Shown here one piece after another: positions 9,399 to 17,344 of a DNA stretch of 64,000 bases. Position 1 is the stretch's first letter. The number at the start of each line of letters is the position of its first letter. The notes beneath the pieces are model-generated. The model made no database searches, was not told where the DNA came from, and saw only the letters and a list, made by a program, of their open reading frames with translations. The translations under genes and the position numbers were made by a program. Source of the DNA: Paenibacillus ginsengarvi (lineage in GTDB: Bacteria > Bacillota > Bacilli > Paenibacillales > NBRC-103111); assembly GCF_003626695.1 (NCBI RefSeq), contig NZ_RBAH01000023.1:1-64000 (forward strand). Reading direction: 5' to 3'.

Positions 9399-10175
9399 TT
9401 ACTTGCCGGGCAGCTTCTGCGGCTTGCTGCCGAACCATTTGATGTACAAGCTGTCGTAAGTGCCGTTTCCGGCTACCTGCTCGATGGCGCTGTTCACTTT
9501 GCCGATATGCACATTTCGCTTCTTGGCGGCGATCGCATAAGTTTCCTTGTTCAGCACGTCTCCGACGATTTTCACCTTGTCCTTGCCTTCATTCTGCACG
9601 TAGTTGTGAGCTCCGCGCTCGTCGAAAATGATGCAGTCCACTTCCCCAGCGTTCAAAGCGGCGAACGCCCCGTTAATCGTCGGGTAGCCGCGAAGCTCCT
9701 TCAGCTTCGGCAGCTTGCCGGCATACGTGTATCCGGTCGTGTCCAGCTCCGTTCCTACAGTCTTGCCGGACAAATCTTCCTTACTCTTGATGTCGGTATT
9801 ATGGACGGCGGTCGCCATAACGAGTCCGGTTTGAAAATAAGGGTCCGAAAACGCCAACTCGTCCTTCCGCGCCTTGTTCACTGTCATCCCGGCGATGACC
9901 AGATCAACCTTATCCGCCTTCAAAGCTGAAACAAGCTCTTTGGATTCCATCGGCACGAGTTCGTAGCGGATTCCGCCTTTCTGGGCGATCGCATCCCACA
10001 GCTCCACTTCAAACCCTTTATTCGTTCCGTTCTCCGTATACGTAAACGGGCGAAAATCGCTCGCCATGCCAACCTTCAGTGTCTTGCCCTGGCCGCAGCC
10101 GACTATAGTCGCGAGCACCGTCAGCGTAAGCAGCAGCGCTGGCAGCCGCAGCCTCCGCCCTCCTCCGTCGTTCAT
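9399..10175 (-). CDS. Amino-acid ABC transporter substrate-binding lipoprotein (family 3), orphan
   Basis: Extracellular solute-binding protein of the polar amino-acid type. A basic start, a hydrophobic segment and lipobox IVGC (Cys27) predict a lipoprotein anchored outside the membrane. The mature part starts TLKVGMASDFRPFTY and has GFEVELWDAIA and MTVNKARKDELAFSDPYFQTG, the usual family-3 signatures for glutamine/cystine/arginine-type binders. Start ATG at 10175 follows AAGGAGGCGGATGG. No permease or ATPase gene is next to it, so it either borrows membrane components encoded elsewhere or acts as a sensor ligand binder. The terminator of yhgE lies just upstream, so it must have its own promoter. 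Confidence 0.88.
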   Translation of the reverse strand: MNDGGGRRLRLPALLLTLTVLATIVGCGQGKTLKVGMASDFRPFTYTENGTNKGFEVELWDAIAQKGGIRYELVPMESKELVSALKADKVDLVIAGMTVNKARKDELAFSDPYFQTGLVMATAVHNTDIKSKEDLSGKTVGTELDTTGYTYAGKLPKLKELRGYPTINGAFAALNAGEVDCIIFDERGAHNYVQNEGKDKVKIVGDVLNKETYAIAAKKRNVHIGKVNSAIEQVAGNGTYDSLYIKWFGSKPQKLPGK

Positions 10176-10246
10176 CCCATCCGCCTCCTTCGTTAGCAGC
10201 ACATTCGAGGTAGAGGTAGCTTTTGTAGGTTGCCGGGTTCTTATGC

Positions 10247-10298
10247 AAAAACAAACAGCCGGCCAATGCTCCTGATCGAACAGGAACTCTGGCCGGCT
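10247..10298 (-). terminator. Strong terminator after yhgE
   Basis: Perfect nine-base stem AGCCGGCCA (10257-10265) with TGGCCGGCT (10290-10298), extended inward by CAGGA/TCCTG pairing. On the minus strand it is followed by GTTTGTTTTTG. Confidence 0.8.
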
Positions 10299-10307
10299 GC
10301 GCCGGAC

Positions 10308-12539
10308 TTACGCCGCCGTCACCGGGTTCGGTTGATCGGCCAGCTTCAGTTTCCGATGGCTTGCGGTGAAGAACACATAGGTCAGTGCTGCGAACAGGAC
10401 GGCGATAACCGCCAGCACCCCGGCGCTGGTCCACATGGCGCCGAAATCTCCGCTCGAGATGACGTCCTTGAAGCCCGATACCGAGTATGTCATCGGCATC
10501 CATGGCGTTACCTTTTGCAGCCACGACGGAATCAGTTCCAGCGGGAACGTTCCGGCCGAGCTCGTCAATTGGAAAATGAGCACGACGATCGCAATGAAGC
10601 GGCCCGGGTTTTGCAGCACCGTGACAAGAAATTGAATCAGCATCATGAACGTAACGCTGGTCAGCACCGAGAACAGCACGAACAGCGGAACACTCTTCAC
10701 TTCGAGGTCAAGCCCGTACAGCAGCACCGCATCGGCGACGAGCGCCTGAACGACCCCGACCAGCGATAGCGTCAGCGCCTTGCTCCAGAACCAGCTCCAT
10801 CCGCTGGTCGGACGCTCTGCGGGCTCCCGTACCGAATAAACGATCGTCAGCAGCAAAGCGCCGACATAAAGGCCAAGCGACAAGAAATAAGGAGCAAAGC
10901 CCGTGCCGTAATTCGGCACTTCATTGACCCGCTGCACGTCAAGCTCGATCGGTCCGGTAAACATATCGTACGTTGAATCCGACGCTTTCAGCCCCGATGT
11001 TTTCGTCGATGCGTCGCTCAGCTTGCCCGACAGCTCGTGCGAGCCGTCATCCAGCTGCAGCAGTCCTGCGGCAACCTGCTTCGCTCCGTCTTCGAGCTGC
11101 GCCGTTCCGTCGACGAAAGGTGCCACGCTTCCTTTCAGCTTGCCGAGTCCCTGATTCAGATCGGCGGCTCCGCTGCTAAGCTGCTTCGCTCCGGCCGCCA
11201 GCTCCGCTCCGCCTGCCTTTGCTTCGGCCAGCTTGCCGCCGAACTGGGTCATGCCGGCGTTGAATTGCTCCGCTCCTGCGGTAAGCTTCTGGCCCCCGGC
11301 CGCCACTTGCTGCGCTCCGGCCTCGGCTTCCTTCACTTTGCCGCCGAACGTGCTCAAGCCGTCTTTCAGCTGCGCCGTGCCGCCGTGCAGCTGCTTTGCG
11401 CCTTCGCTAAGCTGCTGCTGCGCCTTGTTCGCCTCGGCCGCGCCCGCTGCCAGCTGCTTGCTCGAAGCGAGCAGCTTCTGGAAGCTCGCATCCTGCGCCA
11501 GCTGCGCATTCGCTGCGGCGAGCTGCTCCAGCCCTTGCGACAGCTGCGCCGCGCCTTGCTCCAGCTTGGCTGCGCCGGCGGCCGACTGGCCGAGCCCGTC
11601 CGCGATCCGGCCCGCCGCTTGCTCCGCTTGCCCGGAGCTGACCGCGAGCTTGTCGCTGCCGTCCGCGAGCTGCGCGAGCCCGCCGCCCAGGCTGCTTGCG
11701 CCCGCTCCCAGCGAAGCGGCTCCGCTGCCGAGCTCGGACGCTCCGGCGCCAAGCTCCTGCTGCGCCGCGCTCAGCTTCGCCAAGCCGTCGGCCAGATTGG
11801 CTGCACCGGCGTTCAGACCGGCTGCGCCTTGATTCAGCTGACCGCCGCCGGCAGCCAGCTGGCTAACGCCTTCCTGCAGCGAGAGCGAGCCGCTCGCCAG
11901 CTTTTGCAGGTTCTGCTCGATCTGCTGCGCTCCGTCCTTCGCTTTGGACGTGCCGTCCGCAAGCTGGCCCGCTCCGTCGCTCGCCTTGCCGAGTCCGTCC
12001 GCAAGCTGCTCCATTTGCCCGAATACCGTTCTCGCATAAGCTTCCGTTACTTCCTTGTTCAACATCGCCTTCATTTTCTCTACGGCTGTATTGCCGATTT
12101 GCGAAGCCAGAAAGTTATAGCTTTCGTTCGGAAGGAACGTCAGCTTCGCCGGCGCCGGATGATCGGTCGTCAGCGTCGTCGTTTTCTCCGAGAAGTCTTC
12201 CGGAATCTCGATCGCCATGTAATACGTATTGTTTTTGAGGCCTTCGGTAGCCTCCTCCTGACTGACGAAGCGCCAATCGAACTGCTTGTTCTCTTTAAGC
12301 TGCTGCTCGAAGTCGCTGCCGATCTTAAGCGTCTTGCCGCTAAACTCGGCGCCTTTGTCCCGATTCACGATCGCTACCGGCAGATCGTCCAGACGGCCGT
12401 ACGGGTCCCAGAACGCGCCGAGAAACATCGCCGCATACAGCACCGGCACCATAATGACCGCGATGACCGGGATCAGCACCTTATGATTGCGGCCGATGGC
12501 GGCCAGCTCTTTGCCAAACTGCCTGATTCCTTTAAACAT
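10308..12539 (-). CDS. yhgE: YhgE/Pip domain ABC-2-like membrane protein
   Basis: Large membrane protein of 743 residues with the YhgE/Pip layout: one N-terminal membrane segment (VLIPVIAVIMVPVLYAAMFLG), an extracytoplasmic region of about 490 residues, then five to six C-terminal membrane segments of ABC-2 type. The middle (about 175-495) is a run of degenerate repeats of the form QLxxGAxxLxxG, predicted to be a long helical rod. Relatives are phage-infection or envelope-associated proteins (Pip, YhgE, type VII secretion EsaA-like). The TetR gene upstream and the shared operator motif suggest it is the regulated target. Start ATG at 12539 follows GAGGAGTG. Confidence 0.9.
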   Translation of the reverse strand: MFKGIRQFGKELAAIGRNHKVLIPVIAVIMVPVLYAAMFLGAFWDPYGRLDDLPVAIVNRDKGAEFSGKTLKIGSDFEQQLKENKQFDWRFVSQEEATEGLKNNTYYMAIEIPEDFSEKTTTLTTDHPAPAKLTFLPNESYNFLASQIGNTAVEKMKAMLNKEVTEAYARTVFGQMEQLADGLGKASDGAGQLADGTSKAKDGAQQIEQNLQKLASGSLSLQEGVSQLAAGGGQLNQGAAGLNAGAANLADGLAKLSAAQQELGAGASELGSGAASLGAGASSLGGGLAQLADGSDKLAVSSGQAEQAAGRIADGLGQSAAGAAKLEQGAAQLSQGLEQLAAANAQLAQDASFQKLLASSKQLAAGAAEANKAQQQLSEGAKQLHGGTAQLKDGLSTFGGKVKEAEAGAQQVAAGGQKLTAGAEQFNAGMTQFGGKLAEAKAGGAELAAGAKQLSSGAADLNQGLGKLKGSVAPFVDGTAQLEDGAKQVAAGLLQLDDGSHELSGKLSDASTKTSGLKASDSTYDMFTGPIELDVQRVNEVPNYGTGFAPYFLSLGLYVGALLLTIVYSVREPAERPTSGWSWFWSKALTLSLVGVVQALVADAVLLYGLDLEVKSVPLFVLFSVLTSVTFMMLIQFLVTVLQNPGRFIAIVVLIFQLTSSAGTFPLELIPSWLQKVTPWMPMTYSVSGFKDVISSGDFGAMWTSAGVLAVIAVLFAALTYVFFTASHRKLKLADQPNPVTAA

Positions 12540-12562
12540 ACATGTTTCACTCCTCTAAACTT

Positions 12563-12586
12563 AATGACCACTATGGTCATTTGGTC
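12563..12586. promoter_or_regulatory. Putative TetR operator in front of yhgE
   Basis: AATGACCA (12563-12570) and TGGTCATT (12574-12581) form a perfect inverted repeat around CTA. It overlaps GGTCATTTGGTC (12575-12586), a motif repeated with one change in front of the TetR gene. The TGAC(C/T)AAATGACC form is common for TetR repressors of Pip-type genes. Confidence 0.65.
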
Positions 12587-12597
12587 AATTTTCGGAG

Positions 12598-12627
12598 AAA
12601 AAAACGGCTTCCGGTCAAACCGGAGCC
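12598..12627 (-). terminator. Terminator overlapping the TetR stop codon
   Basis: On the minus strand GGCTCCGG, loop TTTGA, CCGGAAGCC (one bulge), then TTTTTTT. The stop codon of the TetR gene (12615-12617) sits in the hairpin, so transcription of the repressor probably ends here and yhgE depends on its own operator-controlled promoter. Confidence 0.7.
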
Positions 12628-13190
12628 AACCCTCCCTGCAAATAAAAGCGCAGCAGCTCGGCGACTTGCCCTTTCTCCAGCGGCTCGTGCGTCTTCTTCC
12701 AATCGGCGGCCAGCGCCATATACAGCTTGAGCATGACGAACGCCGTCATTTCCGGATCGCAGCGCTTGATCTCGCCTTTATCCATCGCCCGCTGCACTTG
12801 CTGCTGAATATAACCGACAACCGCCTTCTCGATCTGCTGAATGCCTTCCTGCGCCATCTGCGTGCCGATCTCTTTCACTTCCTGAGCCAGCTTGATGGCG
12901 AGCTCGTGCTCCTCGCGGAAATCGAGCAGCCGGTCGAGCGCTTGATGCAGATTATCGAAAAAGTTGCGACTCGGGTCAACGACCTCTTCGGCAACGAGCT
13001 TCATCTCGTGGATGAGCTTTGCCATAATGTCCTGGAACAGCTCTTCCTTATTGGCAAAAAACGTATAGATCGTTCCTTTGCCCACTCCCGCGATTTTGGC
13101 CACCTGATCCATCGTGGTCGCTTTGTAGCCGAACAAGGCGAACGACTTCGCTGCTGCCTCCACGATCATCTTGCGCCGATCAACCGTCAT
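12615..13190 (-). CDS. TetR/AcrR family transcriptional repressor
   Basis: 191-residue repressor. The N-terminal helix-turn-helix reads ALFGYKATTMDQVAKIAGV then GKGTIYTFFANKEEL, the classic TetR signature; the C-terminal ligand domain is all-helical. Start ATG at 13190 follows GGAGGTGATGG. It is most likely the regulator of the downstream yhgE and of itself, because the motif GGTCATTT(A/G)GTC occurs before both genes. The ligand is unknown; related repressors in Firmicutes sense fatty acids or envelope-active compounds. Confidence 0.9.
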   Translation of the reverse strand: MTVDRRKMIVEAAAKSFALFGYKATTMDQVAKIAGVGKGTIYTFFANKEELFQDIMAKLIHEMKLVAEEVVDPSRNFFDNLHQALDRLLDFREEHELAIKLAQEVKEIGTQMAQEGIQQIEKAVVGYIQQQVQRAMDKGEIKRCDPEMTAFVMLKLYMALAADWKKTHEPLEKGQVAELLRFYLQGGLAPV

Positions 13191-13227
13191 TCCATCACCT
13201 CCGACGGACTGACCAAAATTCATTTTC

Positions 13228-13239
13228 GGTCATTTAGTC
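13228..13239. promoter_or_regulatory. Second copy of the TetR operator motif, before the TetR gene
   Basis: GGTCATTTAGTC, differing in one base from the copy at 12575-12586. It lies 38 bases upstream of the TetR start, consistent with autorepression. From here to 13482 no gene is supported on either strand. Confidence 0.55.
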
Positions 13240-13482
13240 GAAATTTATTGTACCACCGTCTTTTTCATTTTGCAATAGCGATTTGCACCAGAAGAATCGA
13301 TGCCTAGGGGCGGCTCCAGCGTCGCTGCGCTGTCGTCCAACCCGTTTCTCGTATCGAGCCTGCTGGATCTCCCCGGCGAATGAAAGCTCACCTCCCGGCT
13401 CTGCCTTTTCTTCCATAGTAGAAGAAAGCGCTTCAAAAAACAGTGCAAAATAGTGCGCAAAATTTGTACTGGAAGCACGCAA

Positions 13483-13506
13483 AAGGACCGTCACTTGACG
13501 GTCCTT
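13483..13506 (-). terminator. Terminator after mhqD
   Basis: Perfect ten-base stem AAGGACCGTC / GACGGTCCTT with a four-base loop; on the minus strand it is followed by TTTTGCG. It lies about 35 bases past the mhqD stop. Confidence 0.8.
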
Positions 13507-13539
13507 CTGTTAGCGCATTCCTCTTATTCTTTAACCTCG

Positions 13540-14157
13540 TTACCCTTTCGCTGCGAACTGCCGTCCGAACCAGTCTGCCGCCGCCTGAACCTCCGAGCCT
13601 GTCAACTGATGGCCGCGGTGCTCCCAATGAACATCCACTTTCGCTCCCGCCCCTTGCAGCAGACCGGACAGTTCTTCCGTTTCCTGCGGTGAACAGATCG
13701 GATCGTTCGTTCCCGCGCCGATAAATACGGGCGTTCCCGTCAGCTCCGGCAGCGGGATGCCACGAAGGGGCACCATCGGATGATGCAGGATCGCTCCTTT
13801 CAGCGCACCTTTATAATGGAAAAGCAGGCTGCCCGCGATGTTCGCACCGTTCGAATAACCGATAGCCACTACATGATTGCGATCGAACCCATACCTCGCC
13901 GCAGCTTCGGCTATAAAGTCGTACAGCTCCTTCGTCCGGAAGACGAGATCCGCTTCATCGAAAACCCCTTCAGCAAGTCTGCGGAAAAAACGCGGCATAC
14001 CGCGCTCCAGCACGTTTCCGCGAACGCTGAGTACAGATGAGCCCGGCGATACGGCCTGGGCAAGCGGCAGCAGATCGCGCTCCGTTCCTCCCGTCCCATG
14101 CAGCAGCAGCAAAGTCGGCGCGCCCCGGTCGGCTCCTTGCTCGAACAGGTGAATCAT
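13540..14157 (-). CDS. mhqD: MhqD-like alpha/beta hydrolase (carboxylesterase)
   Basis: 205-residue serine hydrolase of the phospholipase/carboxylesterase (abhydrolase_2) type. The oxyanion segment is LLLLHGTGG, the nucleophile Ser102 lies in GYSNGAN, the acid is Asp152 in GTNDPIC, and the His is His183 in HRGHQLT. Bacillus MhqD is co-induced with MhqO by hydroquinones and helps detoxify their products; that role is transferred by homology and by the neighbouring mhqO. The ATG overlaps the mhqO stop (ATGA), so the pair is coupled. Confidence 0.88.
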   Translation of the reverse strand: MIHLFEQGADRGAPTLLLLHGTGGTERDLLPLAQAVSPGSSVLSVRGNVLERGMPRFFRRLAEGVFDEADLVFRTKELYDFIAEAAARYGFDRNHVVAIGYSNGANIAGSLLFHYKGALKGAILHHPMVPLRGIPLPELTGTPVFIGAGTNDPICSPQETEELSGLLQGAGAKVDVHWEHRGHQLTGSEVQAAADWFGRQFAAKG

Positions 14158-15110
14158 GGCGTATCTCCCTCCAATACTCTTACTTCGATCGGCGGTAAGC
14201 CCCGTACCACTTCGGCACGGCGTTCCTCCAGCCAGCTCGGCAGCATCAGCTTCTGTCCGAGCGCCTCGAACGGCTCGTCGTTATCGAAGCCCGGCGTATC
14301 CGAAGCGATCTCGAACAGGATGCCGCCTTCCTCGCGAAAATAAACGGCGTTGAAGTATTGCCGATCGATAACCGGAGTCACGCGGTAGCCGCTGCCCAGC
14401 ACATGTTCCCGCCAAGCCCGGTGATCCGCCTCGTCCTTAGCCCGCCAGGCAATGTGATGAACTGTGCCGGCTCCGCCGATCCCCCAGCCCATCGCGGTCC
14501 GATTCAGATCGATCACGTTGCCGATATCGCCCGTCGACCGGAAGCGCACGAGCTCGCCTTCCTCGGCTACCCGCTCAAGTCCCATGACATGCTCCAGCAA
14601 ATGTCCCGTTTTGTCGGGGGCTATGCTGTTCAGCACCGCACCGCCAAACCCTTTGATCGCTTTGTCAACGGGCACGCCGCCGAAGGACCATTTGCTCATC
14701 GCCCCCGGCTCCCGTTCGACCAGCTCGATACCGAGACCGTCCCAATCGGCGAACCGGATGTACGTCTCGCCGAACCGCTCAACTAACGCAAACGAAATGT
14801 TCAGCTTGTGCAGCCGCTCTTGCCAAAAGTCGAACGAGCCTGTCGGCACGGCATATACCGTATAACCGACCTGCCCTCCGCCGATCCGGCCGCGGCGCGA
14901 GCCGGCCCACGGGAAAAACGTGATGGCCGTGCCCGGACTGCCCATCTCGTTGCCGAAGTACAAATGATACACTTCCGGGGCATCGAAATTAATCGTCTTC
15001 TTCACCAGCCTCAGGCCAAGAACCCCCGCGTAAAAATCGACGTTCCTCTGGGCGTCCGATACAAACGCCGTAATATGATGAATGCCCGCTGTTCTCATGG
15101 TAATTGTCAT
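14154..15110 (-). CDS. mhqO: MhqO-like ring-cleaving dioxygenase
   Basis: 318-residue vicinal-oxygen-chelate protein with two glyoxalase/bleomycin-type repeats. The N-terminal one begins GIHHITAFVSDAQRNVDFY and includes the metal-ligand His; the second starts near residue 150 with TVHHIAWRA. Family members open aromatic diol rings with a metal and O2, and Bacillus MhqO protects against 2-methylhydroquinone. ATG at 15110 is chosen because AGGAGG lies nine bases before it; an ATG at 15119 touches the ribosome site. First gene of an mhqO-mhqD operon preceded by an MhqR-like palindrome. Confidence 0.88.
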   Translation of the reverse strand: MTITMRTAGIHHITAFVSDAQRNVDFYAGVLGLRLVKKTINFDAPEVYHLYFGNEMGSPGTAITFFPWAGSRRGRIGGGQVGYTVYAVPTGSFDFWQERLHKLNISFALVERFGETYIRFADWDGLGIELVEREPGAMSKWSFGGVPVDKAIKGFGGAVLNSIAPDKTGHLLEHVMGLERVAEEGELVRFRSTGDIGNVIDLNRTAMGWGIGGAGTVHHIAWRAKDEADHRAWREHVLGSGYRVTPVIDRQYFNAVYFREEGGILFEIASDTPGFDNDEPFEALGQKLMLPSWLEERRAEVVRGLPPIEVRVLEGDTP

Positions 15111-15152
15111 TATAATCATCCTCCTATTTGCAATTGCGAAATCTTAATTTTG

Positions 15153-15174
15153 TTTATCTTTAATTTAAGATAAA
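15153..15174. promoter_or_regulatory. MhqR-like operator before mhqO
   Basis: Perfect inverted repeat TTTATCTT-TAATTT-AAGATAAA. The inner 18 bases, TATCTTTAATTTAAGATA, closely resemble the TATCT..AGATA palindrome bound by the MarR-type repressor MhqR in Bacillus. It lies about 45 bases upstream of mhqO. No MarR gene is near, so the repressor would be encoded elsewhere. Confidence 0.65.
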
Positions 15175-15307
15175 TATACACCATTCTCTCCATCATTGCA
15201 AGACCCAAAAAAGGCGATTGCTTTGCACGCCCAAATTTGTTGTAACTTAATTGCGCCTATTTCGTCTATATAGAAGAGAACGATTTTTCCGAGAAGAGGA
15301 TGATTCC

Positions 15308-15703
15308 ATGAACCCGAAGCAACTCATCCTGATCAGCACGATGGCGCTAGTCATTTCGCTCGGCTCCATGATGCAAGACGACAAAACATACGCCGCCCAT
15401 TCGAATCCATGCCCGCTTGGCAAGACGTCCAATATGACCGCACAGGACGAATTCCATATGATGCTCGGCGTTACCTCTGACGAAGAAGTGCATGATGCGC
15501 TATATAACGGACAAAGTCTGGCCGATATCGCCGCCTCGAATCATAAAGAGGTACAACCCGTCATCGAGCTGCAGATCGCTCAGCTAACGGAGCAGCTTGA
15601 AATGCGCTACAAGAGCGGCAGCCTCACGCAGCGGCAGTACGAGGCGCTTCAATCGGAACTGCGCGAGTTGGTTACGAATAGTGTGCACGGGAACCCGAGC
15701 TGA
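15308..15703 (+). CDS. Small secreted protein of unknown function
   Basis: 131 residues. A signal peptide (QLILISTMALVISLGSMM) is followed by a mature part ending in a glutamine-rich helix (QIAQLTEQLEMRYKSGSLTQ, residues about 93-112) and a middle DEEVHDALYNGQSLADIA. The last motif, including the QSLADIA turn, resembles helical segments found in several Paenibacillus cell-surface proteins, but I do not recognise a named family. Start ATG at 15308 with GAGG nine bases before. It stands alone, transcribed away from mhqO, and ends in a strong terminator. Confidence 0.75.
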   Translation: MNPKQLILISTMALVISLGSMMQDDKTYAAHSNPCPLGKTSNMTAQDEFHMMLGVTSDEEVHDALYNGQSLADIAASNHKEVQPVIELQIAQLTEQLEMRYKSGSLTQRQYEALQSELRELVTNSVHGNPS

Positions 15704-15732
15704 CATTCCGGAAGCTGGTTGAAAAACAAAAG

Positions 15733-15765
15733 GCCGATCCTTGATAAACAGGGATCGGCTTTTTT
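15733..15765 (+). terminator. Rho-independent terminator
   Basis: GCCGATCC (15733-15740) and GGATCGGC (15752-15759) followed by TTTTTT, 30 bases past the stop of the small secreted protein. Confidence 0.88.
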
Positions 15766-15784
15766 GCGCCCGCCAGGCCTTATT

Positions 15785-15988
15785 TTACTGATTTGGCTTA
15801 AACGTTCCGGTGAGCAGGGGGAGCATTCTCGTATTTCGCTCCATCGGCGACGTGCATTGCCGGCAAGTAGGTTCAGACTCCAGCGTGAAGTCCTCCCTCA
15901 TCCAGCCGTTACAATCGTCTTTCGTACATTGCCATATGGCGGTCAACTGCTCGGGAATTTCCTCAATCGGCCGTTTCCTCGAAAACAT
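15785..15988 (-). CDS. YdjO-type cold-inducible zinc-ribbon protein
   Basis: 67 residues. It carries two cysteine pairs, CTKDDC and CRQC, with aromatic WQ before the first and WM after it, the arrangement of the small YdjO family. It matches the family in length and in its FSRKRP start. Members are induced in cold in Bacillus; their biochemical role is unknown, a zinc ribbon is likely. ATG at 15988 follows GAGGAGGGG. It is convergent with the secreted-protein gene. Confidence 0.82.
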   Translation of the reverse strand: MFSRKRPIEEIPEQLTAIWQCTKDDCNGWMREDFTLESEPTCRQCTSPMERNTRMLPLLTGTFKPNQ

Positions 15989-16239
15989 AATAAGCCCCTC
16001 CTCTGTGCCCACAGTTTGCCCCAAAACGTCAAAAATTAGTTCGGCTTCCGATTTTCTCTTCCATAACCCGAAATCGTTAATGCTGCGAAATTTTCATGTC
16101 ATTCATCTTCAGCAGCTTAAAAAAACGCACATATTGGAAGAGGCTTGCGAGTAACTTAGTAGCAGTTCCACCCCACGGGTGAATACAATACGGCAGAGCG
16201 TCTGAAAGCGGACTTATCCAGCCAGGAGGAGGTGCGATT

Positions 16240-17211
16240 TTGGCCAAATACTTGATCGTAAACGCCGACGATTTCGGTTTTTCCAGACGCGTCAACGATG
16301 GCATCTGGCATGCCCATACGGCCGGCGCCATTACAAGCGCAACGCTTATGGCGAATATGCCCGGCTTCGATCACGCCGTCTGGCTCGCTCAGCGCACGCC
16401 GTCTCTTGGAGTCGGCTTGCACATCAATCTAACCTACGGCAAGCCGCTTTCGCCAAAAGAAGATATCCCATCCCTTGTCGGCCTCGAAGGCTATTTCTCG
16501 GATAGACGAGTCGGCTGGAACCCCGAGGAGGCCGAGCTGGAGATAGAGCGGCAGCTTGACAAGCTTCTTGCCGCCAGAATGACTCCCACTCATCTGGACA
16601 CCCATCATCATATTCATATTGAAGTTCCATCCATTTATGCCATCCTAAAAAAAATTGCGCTCCGTCGCCGTATTCCGATGCGCCGTCATCCTTGGGCGGA
16701 AACCGGCGGCGATGCTCCGCTCCAAACGGAACGGCTCATCATGGACACTTTCGACGACGGGAACGGAACGGCTCGATTGCTTCGATATTTGGAAGATTTG
16801 CCGGAAGGCACGACCGAGATCATGTGCCATCCGGGCTATGGCGAAGACAAAGGAACCGCTGCCTCACAAGGATCGGCTGCCCGCGCCGCCGAATTGCAGA
16901 CTTTTACCGACCCGGCCGTTCGCGAAGCGATTCGTCAACTCGATATACGTCTGATCCATTACGGGCAGCTTGCGGACGTACCTGCTTCGCCAGTACCCGA
17001 CGTGCCTGCAATTGCCGAGACTGCTCCCGAACAAGTCGAGATTTTCCTGCCGCAGTCCGGCACGACCGCCGTACCTCTCTCCGTCCCGGCAGCTGGCAGG
17101 CGAAGACGTAAAAGCTCGTACAGCCGCGGCCGCGGCAAACGACGCATGCGGATCAAACGACGAAAACGAAAGCCGGCCCGCGTTCACCGGGGGAACCGTC
17201 GAAAGAGATAG
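16240..17211 (+). CDS. YdjC/ChbG-family carbohydrate deacetylase with basic C-terminal tail
   Basis: Metal-dependent deacetylase acting on N-acetylated sugars (ChbG deacetylates chitobiose; HpnK is a relative). Asp10-Asp11 in VNADDFG, His61 in GLHINLTYG and the cluster LDTHHHIH (about 119-126) are the catalytic and metal residues of the family. The start is TTG, supported by AGGAGGAGG eight bases before. The core ends near residue 245. A proline/valine linker follows, and then the last about 38 residues are dominated by Arg and Lys, which is not a family trait. The tail could bind nucleic acid or polyphosphate, or be low-complexity extension. Confidence 0.88.
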   Translation: MAKYLIVNADDFGFSRRVNDGIWHAHTAGAITSATLMANMPGFDHAVWLAQRTPSLGVGLHINLTYGKPLSPKEDIPSLVGLEGYFSDRRVGWNPEEAELEIERQLDKLLAARMTPTHLDTHHHIHIEVPSIYAILKKIALRRRIPMRRHPWAETGGDAPLQTERLIMDTFDDGNGTARLLRYLEDLPEGTTEIMCHPGYGEDKGTAASQGSAARAAELQTFTDPAVREAIRQLDIRLIHYGQLADVPASPVPDVPAIAETAPEQVEIFLPQSGTTAVPLSVPAAGRRRRKSSYSRGRGKRRMRIKRRKRKPARVHRGNRRKR

Positions 17212-17344
17212 TAGGCTGCTGGCGCGCCCTCTTTCTTCCCCCGGCACCGGCCGGTTTTCCGCGATAGGCACCTGCTGGAATGCATGTTGAGCCCATATTT
17301 GTATACGATTACATAATACGAATTCAAACTCAGGGGGAGCGACC

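Noticed and set aside
11037..13307. Long plus-strand open frame of about 750 codons opposite yhgE and TetR
   Set aside because: It is the complement of the GC-rich repeat region of yhgE, spans two well-supported minus-strand genes, and its product is low-complexity Leu/Arg/Ala without any family feature.
13240..13482. Possible small minus-strand genes between the TetR gene and mhqD
   Set aside because: Several short frames compete, none with both a ribosome site and a plausible protein; treated as non-coding.
17270..17344. Riboswitch or T-box before the solute-binding gene
   Set aside because: No conserved aptamer blocks; only a normal AT-rich leader with a ribosome site.
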